Positions 34,744 through 42,738 of a DNA stretch of 64,000 bases are shown here, one piece after another (within the stretch, counting starts at the first letter, position 1; each line of letters opens with the position of its first letter). The stretch spans positions 1 through 64,000 of the forward strand of contig NZ_CXWE01000010.1 in the NCBI RefSeq assembly GCF_001404515.1, in the 5' to 3' direction. The position numbers were made by a program, and so were the translations under genes. Under the pieces are notes generated by a model. It searched no databases. It was not told the origin of the DNA and saw only the letters and a program-made list of their open reading frames with translations. Source of the stretch: Roseibium album. GTDB taxonomy: Bacteria > Pseudomonadota > Alphaproteobacteria > Rhizobiales > Stappiaceae.

Positions 34744-35850
34744 CTACTTCAGGGAGACGCCGTAGCGCTCCTGTAGCCAGCCGACCACGAATTCTTTCGC
34801 GCTGGCAGGCACTTCGGTCGCACTTTTCAGCGCGGCGTCAGCTTCCGCACCGGTCATCTGCGGATATTTTCCAAGGCGTCCCGCGGAGATTTCGGCGAAA
34901 TCGCCACGTGCCTTCACCGCTTCAAAGGCCTTGGAATAGGTATCGATGGCGTCCTGGGTCGCGCCGTTCGGCAGGAAAACCATTTTCTGAGCGGGAAAGC
35001 CTGCAATGAAGAAGGCCTTCCAGGCATCCCACTTTTCGCCGGACGTTTCGCAACCTTCGGTCGCCTCGCAGACTTCCTTGAAAGTCGGCATGTCGGGGAA
35101 TGTCGGGTCGCGGACGATGTTGCCATCTGAGTCAAGAGCGCCCCAGCTCATCATTGGAACAGCCGTTCCGGCTTCCACCAGAGGCGTGACGCCTTTCAGA
35201 TAGGAAGAGGATGTCTGGTAGTCGATATTGGCTTCGCCGCGCTCGAACATCAGGCGTCCATCGCCACGTCCCTTGATACCGAACACCGGTTCGACATTGA
35301 GGCCGAGCATTTCCCAGGCCAGCAGCGGCACCAGATCGAGCCGGGTCGCACCCTGGGAACCGTAGATAAAGTCGGTTTCTTTCAGCGCGCCTGCATCATT
35401 TCCGCTCATCTTTGCTGCGAGATCCGGCGGCAGGTAGGCGACGCCGCCGGTACCGGAGGCCAGAACCACGTTCCAGTCCTTGTAGTCGTAACGCACACGC
35501 GGATCACCGAGCAGATACGGGAACTGTGTCGACCCTGAAGAACCGAAGATTACCGTGCCTTCGCTGTCGCCGAATTTCTGGTTCTGGAACCAGTTGGCAC
35601 CTTTGGTGGACCCGGCACCCGGCATGAACTTGACGACGACGGTCGGCTGTCCCGGCAGGGCTTCGCTCAGAAGCGGGGCATAGAAATTCGCCCACTTTGC
35701 GGAGCCGCCGGTCTCGGAGAACGGGATGACCCATTCGACGGTTTTGCCCGAAAGATCGAGATCAGCAGCAAGGGCCTGGGCCGGTAAAAGGGTACCGGCA
35801 ACACACGTCACACTCAGCGCCATCTGGCGCGCAAGCTTCTTCAAAACCAT
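34744..35850 (-). CDS. tctC: Tripartite tricarboxylate transporter substrate-binding protein TctC
   Basis: A periplasmic binding protein of 368 residues. Signal peptide: residues 1-29 (MALSVTCVAGTLLPAQALAAD). Family features are GKTVEWVIPFSETGGSAKWANFYAPLL, VVVKFMPGAGSTKGANWF, and a C-terminal FNAKTEK-like helix region. Its start follows GGGAGGAAATC. It is the first gene of the minus-strand operon and is divergent from tctD, whose two-component system probably induces it when a tricarboxylate is present. Confidence 0.9.
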   Translation of the reverse strand: MVLKKLARQMALSVTCVAGTLLPAQALAADLDLSGKTVEWVIPFSETGGSAKWANFYAPLLSEALPGQPTVVVKFMPGAGSTKGANWFQNQKFGDSEGTVIFGSSGSTQFPYLLGDPRVRYDYKDWNVVLASGTGGVAYLPPDLAAKMSGNDAGALKETDFIYGSQGATRLDLVPLLAWEMLGLNVEPVFGIKGRGDGRLMFERGEANIDYQTSSSYLKGVTPLVEAGTAVPMMSWGALDSDGNIVRDPTFPDMPTFKEVCEATEGCETSGEKWDAWKAFFIAGFPAQKMVFLPNGATQDAIDTYSKAFEAVKARGDFAEISAGRLGKYPQMTGAEADAALKSATEVPASAKEFVVGWLQERYGVSLK

Positions 35851-35977
35851 GATTTCCTCCCGTTGGTGTGGACAACCCTCCCGGTTGCCGCACTCTCAGC
35901 GCTTTCAAAAGCGGCTTGATGCGGAGAGTTTTCCCTGCGAAGCTTGCACCAAGCTTTCATCGACAAAAGAATAAATA
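35851..35977. promoter_or_regulatory. Divergent tctC-tctD control region with two inverted repeats
   Basis: CGCTTT-CA-AAAGCG at 35900-35913 and GAAAGCTTG-CAC-CAAGCTTTC at 35939-35959 are perfect inverted repeats (six- and nine-base arms). Both lie between the divergent starts, the second 19 bases before the tctD ATG. They are candidate sites for TctD or another regulator; no assay supports this. Confidence 0.5.
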
Positions 35978-36649
35978 ATGCGGATCGCTCTGGTCGAAGA
36001 TAATGTAAGTCTCGCAAAAGGTATTGCCTATCAGCTGCGCGATGCGGGCCACTCCGTCGATGTCCTGCATCACGGAGACGACGCAGACATGTTTCTGCAG
36101 CAGGAAGGCGGTGATCTTGTCATCCTCGATATCAACCTGCCAGGGAAAAGCGGTCTTGATCTGCTTGCCGACCTGAGGGACCGGGAAGATCCGCGGCCCG
36201 TAATTCTTCTGACGGCCAGATCGGAAACCGAGGATCGCGTGCAGGGGCTTGATGCCGGTGCCGACGATTACCTGGTCAAACCCTTCGAGATGGAGGAGCT
36301 CGCCGCGCGGATACGTGCGCTCGGGCGGCGCAAGGGCGTTGCGCCGAGGCAACTGATTGACATAGGAACTCTTAAACTCGACGTCGGCGCGCTGCAATTG
36401 CTGGACGGTGAAACCGCACTGGAGCTCCCGCGGCGAGAACTGGCGCTTCTGGCGGCACTTTCCCAGGCGAACGGGCGAACGGTTTCGAAGGCCGGTCTTC
36501 TGGACCAGCTTTACGGTGCCGGCAGCGAGACCGATGAGAAAGTCATCGAGGTTTATGTGTCACGGTTGAGAAAACGACTGGTGCCGTATGGTGTGAACAT
36601 CCAGGTACATCGGGGTATCGGCTATTCCCTTGGCAAGTCCCGCCAATGA
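35978..36649 (+). CDS. tctD: Response regulator, TctD/OmpR type
   Basis: A 223-residue DNA-binding response regulator. The receiver domain has the acidic pocket (VEDN near 6-9), phosphoacceptor D51 in VILDINLPGKSG, T in LLTARSE and K in YLVKPFEMEEL. The C-terminal winged helix of the OmpR type includes LELPRRELALLAAL and DEKVIEVYVSRLRKRL. It overlaps the kinase gene by four bases, and the pair is divergent from tctC. Confidence 0.93.
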   Translation: MRIALVEDNVSLAKGIAYQLRDAGHSVDVLHHGDDADMFLQQEGGDLVILDINLPGKSGLDLLADLRDREDPRPVILLTARSETEDRVQGLDAGADDYLVKPFEMEELAARIRALGRRKGVAPRQLIDIGTLKLDVGALQLLDGETALELPRRELALLAALSQANGRTVSKAGLLDQLYGAGSETDEKVIEVYVSRLRKRLVPYGVNIQVHRGIGYSLGKSRQ

Positions 36650-38007
36650 AGAGAATCTATTCTCTTCGCCTGCGCCTGACCCTGATCATCCTGGTTCCCC
36701 TGCTGTTTGTGGCCGGCGCGACCGGATTGTGGCAGCTCAACAACGCGCGTGTCACGGCGGGTGATGTTTTTGATCGCAGTCTTCAGTCAGCTGCGCTTGC
36801 CGTTACCAATGATGTGGCGCTCTCCGGAGGGGATGCACTTGCGCCCAACACGCGCAAGATTCTCTCCGACACGTCCGGCGGCCCGGTGTTCTACCATGTC
36901 TACGCACCCGACGGTGTCATCGTCGCCGGATACGCGACACCGCCAGTGGGTATCCCGCTTGCAGGCGACGGTGATCTCAATCCTGTTTATTTCAATGCGG
37001 AATATCTCGGGCGGGACGTGCGCGGCTTCAGGATGCGTACGCGGATGCAGGTTGACGGTTTCAGCGGTATTTTCACCACGACTGTCTGGCAGGACGTTGC
37101 CATCCGAGAAACGTTTGTCGAAGACCTCATGCTGCGCTCGCTGATCACGATATCGTCGATCATCACCTCCCTTGCCTTGATCGTATGGTTCGGCATCCGG
37201 ATCGGGTTACACCCGCTGAACGATCTTCAGCAGGCAATCGACCTGCGTTCCGGCGCGGTTCTGAAGCCGATTCAAAGGCCGGTTCCAGTCGAGGTGGAAG
37301 GCATTGTGCGGACGCTCAACAGGTTGCTTGGCCAGGTCTCCGAAGCGATGGCCACCCAAAGCGAATTCATTTCAAATGCCGCGCACCAACTTCGAAATCC
37401 GATTGCCGGTGTCCTGGCATTGGCTGAATCCGTGCGCTCGGCTCCGAGCGATGCAGATATGCGCGAACGTGCGGACGATCTGGTCGACGCCGCCAAGGAA
37501 ACCAGCCATCTTGCGCAGAAACTTCTGACATATGAGCGGACCAAATCGATCAGCCCGACGTCGGCGAAGGAGAATTTTTCCATCAATGACCTGCTAGTCG
37601 GGATCGTGGATAGTTTCCGCCGAAAGAATGCGGACACCGTTGCGGTTGATCTCAGAATTCCGGAAGAAGATATCTCCGTCACGGGGGATCGGACCATGAT
37701 CCGGGAGGCAGTATCGAACCTGATCGACAATGCCTTGAAGCATGGCGGTTCGCAATTGTCCGAGATCACGGTGAGTCTGGAGGCTGTTTCCGCAACAACT
37801 ACGATTGTTGTCCAGGATAACGGGAAGGGTCTTACGGATGCGCAGATCCAGACTGCCCTGCAACGCTTCGGTCAGGTATCGGAGCGCAGTGATGGTAGTG
37901 GCCTCGGATTGCCGATCGTCGAGCGTGTCGCGGAGAGGCATGGCGGTGGATTGAAGCTGCACGCCGGACAACCGGGCCTTGAAGCCCGGTTCACCATCGC
38001 GCGGTAG
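36646..38007 (+). CDS. tctE: Sensor histidine kinase, TctE type
   Basis: A 453-residue inner-membrane kinase. The first membrane helix is at residues 9-26 (RLTLIILVPLLFVAGATG). A periplasmic domain of about 130 residues (TctE/2CSK type) follows, then a second helix (LITISSIITSLALIVWFGI) and a HAMP-like linker. The phosphoaccepting H box is EFISNAAHQLRNPIAG near 240-255. ATPase boxes are NLIDNALKHGG, DNGKGL and GSGLGLPIVERVAERHGG. It senses a periplasmic ligand, probably the tricarboxylate bound by TctC. Confidence 0.93.
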   Translation: MKRIYSLRLRLTLIILVPLLFVAGATGLWQLNNARVTAGDVFDRSLQSAALAVTNDVALSGGDALAPNTRKILSDTSGGPVFYHVYAPDGVIVAGYATPPVGIPLAGDGDLNPVYFNAEYLGRDVRGFRMRTRMQVDGFSGIFTTTVWQDVAIRETFVEDLMLRSLITISSIITSLALIVWFGIRIGLHPLNDLQQAIDLRSGAVLKPIQRPVPVEVEGIVRTLNRLLGQVSEAMATQSEFISNAAHQLRNPIAGVLALAESVRSAPSDADMRERADDLVDAAKETSHLAQKLLTYERTKSISPTSAKENFSINDLLVGIVDSFRRKNADTVAVDLRIPEEDISVTGDRTMIREAVSNLIDNALKHGGSQLSEITVSLEAVSATTTIVVQDNGKGLTDAQIQTALQRFGQVSERSDGSGLGLPIVERVAERHGGGLKLHAGQPGLEARFTIAR

Positions 38008-38040
38008 AACTGCCTGCGGAAGCGGACATGGGCAACGGGC

Positions 38041-38928
38041 CTAGGTGATCACATTCAACTGCTTCGTGTCCGCCGCCAGAGCGCTGGTGAAAAATCCCAG
38101 AAGTGCTTCTATGTTTCGCTGTTGCCTGAAGTCCTTGTGCGTCGCCACCCAGATGCCGGTTTCCGGTTCGCCTCCGATGGTTCCAAACGGCACGAGCTGA
38201 TCGGTTTTCTGTCCGACGAAGGCAGGCAGCAAGGCAAGGCCAAGCCCCTGTGCCGCGAGGGCAGCAAGCATCAGAAAGCTGTCTGCGGAGAATTCGAACC
38301 GGGTCCCGACGCTGGAAAGTTGCCATTCTCCGACAGTGGATTTCGCGAAGTCCGGGGCGACACCCAGCCATTTGTGTTCGCTGATGGTCAGATCCCGGTT
38401 TCTCTCCAGGTATCCCGAAGCTCCAAAGGCACGGAATTCCACGGATCCGGCTTTCGCCCCGCTGAGTTCCGGTGGCAATTCGGTTCCGGGTCTTATCAGG
38501 ATCTCCGCACCGGAGAGCGACAGGTCGATCGGATCATTTGATACGGCGATTTCGATGTTGATGTTGGGATGAACCTCTCTGAGAGCAGCCAGGTAGCCCG
38601 GTAACAGCAAACAGGCGATCGCGTCGGTGGTGGCAAGGCGAAAGGTTCCTTCTATGCCCTTGGATGTTGATGTCAGACTTCTCCTGATCCGGGCGGAAGC
38701 ATGATCCATCAGCTTGAGCGAAGCCAGGAGTGCCCGCCCTTCCGGACGCAGCCGATATCCGTCATTTCTCCGGTCGAACAATTTGACCTCGCTGGCGGCT
38801 TCCAGCAGAGCGATCCTTCTCAGGACTGTGGCGTGGTTCACACCGAGCACGCGTGATGCGGCCGACAGTGACCCCTGGTCTGCAACGGCATGGACATATT
38901 GAAGGTCATCCCATCGTATCCTGTGCAT
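38041..38928 (-). CDS. LysR-family transcriptional regulator
   Basis: A 295-residue regulator. The N-terminal helix-turn-helix shows DDLQYVHAVADQGSLSAASRVLGVNHATVLRRIALLEAASEVKLFDR, then a LysR effector domain. It is the branch with variable effector domain often found beside small metabolic operons. It ends 33 bases from tctE (converging) and is divergent from the cytochrome c'-like gene at 39026, a possible target. Confidence 0.9.
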   Translation of the reverse strand: MHRIRWDDLQYVHAVADQGSLSAASRVLGVNHATVLRRIALLEAASEVKLFDRRNDGYRLRPEGRALLASLKLMDHASARIRRSLTSTSKGIEGTFRLATTDAIACLLLPGYLAALREVHPNINIEIAVSNDPIDLSLSGAEILIRPGTELPPELSGAKAGSVEFRAFGASGYLERNRDLTISEHKWLGVAPDFAKSTVGEWQLSSVGTRFEFSADSFLMLAALAAQGLGLALLPAFVGQKTDQLVPFGTIGGEPETGIWVATHKDFRQQRNIEALLGFFTSALAADTKQLNVIT

Positions 38929-39025
38929 CAGTGCACATCCTTTCGTGTCAAATTTGAGAATTTACCCGTCTATCTAATCATGAGATGTAGATGGTGTTCA
39001 ATTTTGCACAGCAAAGGAGTGACCG

Positions 39026-39496
39026 ATGAAATACGGATTCAAGTTGGTCTGCGCGCTGGGATTTGTCGCCGTCGCCGGCATGAGCACATCCGTTGCCGAT
39101 GGACATTTCGACAATGCGATCAAGGCACGCAAAGCGGTCATGACGCTATATGCGTGGAATTTGGGACAGTTGGGCGCGATGGCCAAGGGCGAGATCGAAT
39201 ACAACGCCGAGGCCGCCGAGATCGCCGCGGAAAACATCAGGATCCTGGCAACCATGAACAATGGCGCGGTATGGCCGCAAGGATCTGACAGTACGGCATT
39301 GCCAGGAAAAACCCGCGCGAAGGTCGAGGCCTGGACCACATACCCGGAAAGTGCCGAGATCAGCAAAACCCTGGCAACGGCAGCCATCGCCATGAGCGAA
39401 GCCGCAGGCACCGGTCTTGAAGGTGTCCGGGCCAACATCGGAGCGATTGGTGGTGCGTGCAAGGAGTGTCACACCAAATTCCGCGAGAGCGAATAA
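39026..39496 (+). CDS. Cytochrome c'-like protein
   Basis: A 156-residue periplasmic protein with signal peptide (residues 1-24, ending SVADG). A four-helix body follows, with a single heme c motif CKECH near the C-terminus (IGGACKECHTKFRESE), the classic cytochrome c' arrangement. Cytochromes c' bind NO and other gases at a five-coordinate heme. Ribosome site AAAGGAG precedes the ATG. The nearest neighbours are a divergent LysR gene and a cotranscribed DUF5519-like gene. Confidence 0.9.
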   Translation: MKYGFKLVCALGFVAVAGMSTSVADGHFDNAIKARKAVMTLYAWNLGQLGAMAKGEIEYNAEAAEIAAENIRILATMNNGAVWPQGSDSTALPGKTRAKVEAWTTYPESAEISKTLATAAIAMSEAAGTGLEGVRANIGAIGGACKECHTKFRESE

Positions 39497-39516
39497 CAGA
39501 TCCGGGTCTGTCGACA

Positions 39517-40077
39517 ATGAAAGCATGGACAAAGTCGGGACGTCTTGCCGTCTTGGCGCTTGTGATCGCCGGGTTGGCGCTGGTGTCTGCCAATGCCCGC
39601 GATACCCGACTTCCAAATAGGGACGGTCCGACACCTCGCACGACGACAGGCGTTCCGCATATCCAGATCGGCGCCAGGAATTCCCCCCGGATTTCGGAGC
39701 GTCTTTTGACACGCGTTGCGACCCTCCCGGAAGTGAAGATTCGTGCCACGGTCATTTCGCTACCGGGAGCCAGGGGGTTCTGGCTGAGTGAAACCCTCGA
39801 CCTGGCGCATCCGGAAGCGATCGTCGGGGGCCGGGAATTTGCGCATCTGCACCCGGATGGAAGTCTTCATGCTTCACTGTCCCCGAAGCGCGCACGCGAA
39901 GCGGTTAAGGCCGGCTGGGCAACCATGCACCCCTGGGCAAACACACGGCCGGGCTGGGAAGGTTTTGTCCTGCTCTATACACCTAGGACTGCGGACGAGG
40001 CGGATATTGTTTTCCAGCTCGTTGTCGATGGTTACAACTATGTGACCGGCCGGAATTTTTCAGCACCGGACCTTTGA
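39517..40077 (+). CDS. DUF5519/luciferase-domain-like secreted protein
   Basis: A 186-residue protein from the ATG at 39517, with an N-terminal signal segment (GRLAVLALVIAGLALVSANA). The central part resembles the DUF5519 'luciferase' domain: LPGARGFWLSETL, GREFAHLHPDGSLHASLSPKRAREAVKAGWATMHPWA. The family name is historical and does not prove light emission. It is 20 bases downstream of the cytochrome c'-like gene, so probably cotranscribed. The frame is open to 39457, but the natural start is the Met before the signal. Confidence 0.75.
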   Translation: MKAWTKSGRLAVLALVIAGLALVSANARDTRLPNRDGPTPRTTTGVPHIQIGARNSPRISERLLTRVATLPEVKIRATVISLPGARGFWLSETLDLAHPEAIVGGREFAHLHPDGSLHASLSPKRAREAVKAGWATMHPWANTRPGWEGFVLLYTPRTADEADIVFQLVVDGYNYVTGRNFSAPDL

Positions 40078-40170
40078 TCGGGAAATGATATTCCGGCCTT
40101 GACTGCAGTTCTGTGTTGGCTTCGTTCTCCGTGTGCTTCCCGGTCTGTTGGTTGTGATGCGAGTCCCCGG

Positions 40171-41052
40171 TCAGCCGAATCGCCGTGAAAGTTCCTTGAT
40201 GTGGTCCGGACCGACTTCGCAGCACCCGCCGACAATGGTGGCGCCGGTATCGATCCACTGGTCCACATGGTCAGCATAGGCTGATGGCGTCAGATCGATG
40301 CGCGAGGTCAGTTTCGTCACAGCGCTGCCCTTCTTCTGAAAATCTGGACTGATACCGGTAAAACCGTTGGCATAGGCGCCGAATGGAACGCCTGCATTGC
40401 CAATGCTCTCAAGCCCCATCGTTATGGCTTCGGGTACAGAGCAATTCAAAAGGATGGCCTGCGGCGGGTTCGCCGCGATTTCATCCAGTGCAGCGGCAAG
40501 ACTTTCGCCGGACCGCAGACGTGTCCCGTCAGTATCGTCGACAGTCAGCGCCAGCCAGACCGGCTTGCCGTTTCCAAGTGCACCCCTGAGCGATGCCCTG
40601 GCCTGTTCGATCGATGCGATTGTCTCGATCAAGTAGACGTCCACATAGTCTGACTGGATCCGGCATACTTCGCCGTACAGCTCCGCAGATTGATCTTCAG
40701 GCGGCGCGCCGTCATGACTGTAGGACCAGCCAAGAGGGCCTACGGATCCAACAACCAGTCCCGTTCCGTGGTTGTCGCGGGAACGGCAGGCCATTTCGCA
40801 AGCCAAATGGTGCAGTTCGTCGAAGCGATCCTCGATTCCGGCAGGGTGCAATCGATCGCGGTGAATGGCATAGGTGTTGGTCGTCGCGACATGTGATCCG
40901 GCTGCGAAGAAAGCATCGTGAATGTCCCGCACCAGATCCGGCCGTTCCATCATGATCTGGGTGGACCAGAGGCCGGTGGGTTTCAAGCCGCTGCGGCGGA
41001 CGAGTTCCTGACCCATGCCGCCGTCCAGAATTCTGATCGATGTCATTTCCAC
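40171..41052 (-). CDS. Homocysteine S-methyltransferase family protein
   Basis: A 293-residue TIM-barrel methyltransferase that transfers a methyl group from S-methylmethionine, betaine or a related donor to a thiol. The zinc cysteines are C204 (LLNCSVPEA) and C277-C278 (VGGCCEVGP). The N-terminal ILDGGMGQELVRRSG matches the family. The start is a GTG at 41052 or an ATG at 41046. It is monocistronic; downstream it converges with the DUF5519-like gene, and upstream it borders a gene scar. Confidence 0.9.
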   Translation of the reverse strand: MEMTSIRILDGGMGQELVRRSGLKPTGLWSTQIMMERPDLVRDIHDAFFAAGSHVATTNTYAIHRDRLHPAGIEDRFDELHHLACEMACRSRDNHGTGLVVGSVGPLGWSYSHDGAPPEDQSAELYGEVCRIQSDYVDVYLIETIASIEQARASLRGALGNGKPVWLALTVDDTDGTRLRSGESLAAALDEIAANPPQAILLNCSVPEAITMGLESIGNAGVPFGAYANGFTGISPDFQKKGSAVTKLTSRIDLTPSAYADHVDQWIDTGATIVGGCCEVGPDHIKELSRRFG

Positions 41053-41064
41053 GGTCGCACCTTG

Positions 41065-41160
41065 CTAACTGTCGCCTGTCGGCAGCGGCTCCAGCATATC
41101 CTCAAAAAACCAGGCGGTCAGCTCGTTTCGGCTGGAAACACCTGCTTTCCGGTAAACGGC
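41065..41160 (-). pseudogene. Remnant of a LuxR-type gene, 3' end
   Basis: Reading the minus strand into a TAG at 41065-41067 gives VYRKAGVSSRNELTAWFFED, a typical recognition-helix and C-terminal end of a LuxR-family HTH domain, then MLEPLPTGDS. No upstream part of a LuxR gene is found; the frame becomes nonsense where the multicopper oxidase remnant starts. Called by eye from about 32 residues. Confidence 0.5.
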
Positions 41161-41217
41161 AGAACCCTGTTTGCGCACACCGCTCCTGTACCCGGCAGGC
41201 TGGCAACCATCAGCCGC

Positions 41218-41654
41218 CCCGCAAAACCGAGATAATCAACACCCGGGACTTCGTACTCGATATGGACGGGGATGAAGGTCACGGTGCCCATTCCGGTCAT
41301 GCCGCGATGGACATGACCATCAACGGCTCGGCGATGGACATGAATGTCATCAACGAGCAGGTCAGGCGCGGCGTCTGGGAGCGATGGCGCATTCGCTCAA
41401 ATCAGGGCGCGCATCCGTTTCACGTGCATGGGTGTTCATTCCTTGTCGAACAGATGGAAGGTGATGCCGCGACGCCTGACCAGCAGGGTTGGAAAGACAC
41501 CGTCGTGCTGGATGATGACGACTGGTCGGAAATCGTTGTTCGCTTTGATCATCAGGCAACCGAACAGCATCCCTACATGTATCATTGCCACATCCTCGAA
41601 CATGAAGATCGCGGAATGATGGGCCAGTTCACGGTGACTGATTCCACCGGATAG
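41218..41654 (+). pseudogene. Multicopper oxidase, 3' remnant
   Basis: About 145 residues equal the last cupredoxin domain of a CueO/SufI-like multicopper oxidase: RDFVLDMDGDEGH, GAHPFHVHGCSF and YHCHILEHEDRGMMGQF, the copper-binding motifs of the C-terminal domain. The first two domains, signal peptide and promoter are absent. The frame is open further upstream but the residues are not oxidase-like. The copper sites need the N-terminal domains too, so this piece is unlikely to be active. Confidence 0.8.
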
Positions 41655-41670
41655 ACAACCCGCAGCGTGT

Positions 41671-42738
41671 TTACCCCGCCGACTTTCGCTGTTCGTCCCT
41701 GATCAGCGCGGCGAGGCGGTAGAACCCATGCACCATCTTGGTATAGGGCGTCAGCAGGAAGAAGCTGAGGACGGAGCCGAGATGGATTGCCAGGAGGGCG
41801 GGCATCGCGGTGGTGCCGCCGAGCGCATAGAGCCCCAGGCCGGACAGTGCGACCAGAAAGAGCAGCAGGATGAAGCCCATCTCGCCGCCCCATGCAGAAG
41901 GTGCGCCAAGAGACTGGTCAGCCTTCAGTTTCAACGACGCCAGCCAGATCGTACCGATCACCATCAGAAGACCACCGGGGATGCCGAGCAGTTTCGGCAG
42001 CGACCAGAATGGATAGGGCGCAGGCATATCGAAGCCATAATGAAGGATCGTGCCCGCCGTGGTCGAGGCAAAGCAGAGTAGAAAGCCGTACATGACTGCC
42101 TGATGCGCAAACCGGCGGGCCTGGCTGAACCGGTCTTCATCCTCGAAATTGCAGCCATCGCCGTGTCCACCGGCAAGGTTCTTCATCTTTGCGGCGGAAG
42201 CGAAGGCATCGACAATCTGGTCGTGTGTGATCCTGCCGCCCTCTGTTGCCGTCCAGTACCGCCGGAGGCTGACGGCAATGCTCATGAGTGGAAACAGAAA
42301 GGCGGGCAGAAAGATCGCCACCATCGCTGAGTGCGACAATACGGCATAAAAACCGGAGCCGCCCGCTGACCCGAGCATCCGGAACGCAAGGAACAGAACG
42401 CCAAATCCAAGCACGGTCGCCAGCGCAATCATCACGCCGCTCTTTTGAAAGCGGCGCGCCAGCGGAGCCGGCCATGCGAAGCTTTCCCAGCTGTCCTGGC
42501 GCACTTCAGCAAGCGCTTTCGGCAGGTTCAGATCGAACTCGTGGGGTGCAGTGTACTGGCAGGCATAGTAGCAGCCCCGGCAATTGTGGCAGAGATTGGC
42601 CAGCTGGGTGAGATTGGCCTCTGAAAAGAAGCGCTCCTGGTGTAGCGCCGGGAAGACGGAACAATAACCTTCGCAATAGCGGCAGGCGTTGCATATCTCG
42701 GCCTGGCGGCGGGCTTCCCGCAGAAGATCAGTTTGCAT
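41671..42738 (-). CDS. tcuB: Tricarballylate/citrate utilisation protein TcuB
   Basis: A 355-residue membrane iron-sulfur protein. Two [4Fe-4S] motifs lie at C16, C19, C22, C26 (CNACRYCEGYC) and C50, C53, C56, C60 (CHNCRGCYYAC). About six membrane helices follow, carrying His residues typical of a heme-b-like anchor. It takes electrons from the TcuA flavin to the membrane pool. Its start overlaps the tcuA stop by 11 bases. Confidence 0.92.
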   Translation of the reverse strand: MQTDLLREARRQAEICNACRYCEGYCSVFPALHQERFFSEANLTQLANLCHNCRGCYYACQYTAPHEFDLNLPKALAEVRQDSWESFAWPAPLARRFQKSGVMIALATVLGFGVLFLAFRMLGSAGGSGFYAVLSHSAMVAIFLPAFLFPLMSIAVSLRRYWTATEGGRITHDQIVDAFASAAKMKNLAGGHGDGCNFEDEDRFSQARRFAHQAVMYGFLLCFASTTAGTILHYGFDMPAPYPFWSLPKLLGIPGGLLMVIGTIWLASLKLKADQSLGAPSAWGGEMGFILLLFLVALSGLGLYALGGTTAMPALLAIHLGSVLSFFLLTPYTKMVHGFYRLAALIRDEQRKSAG

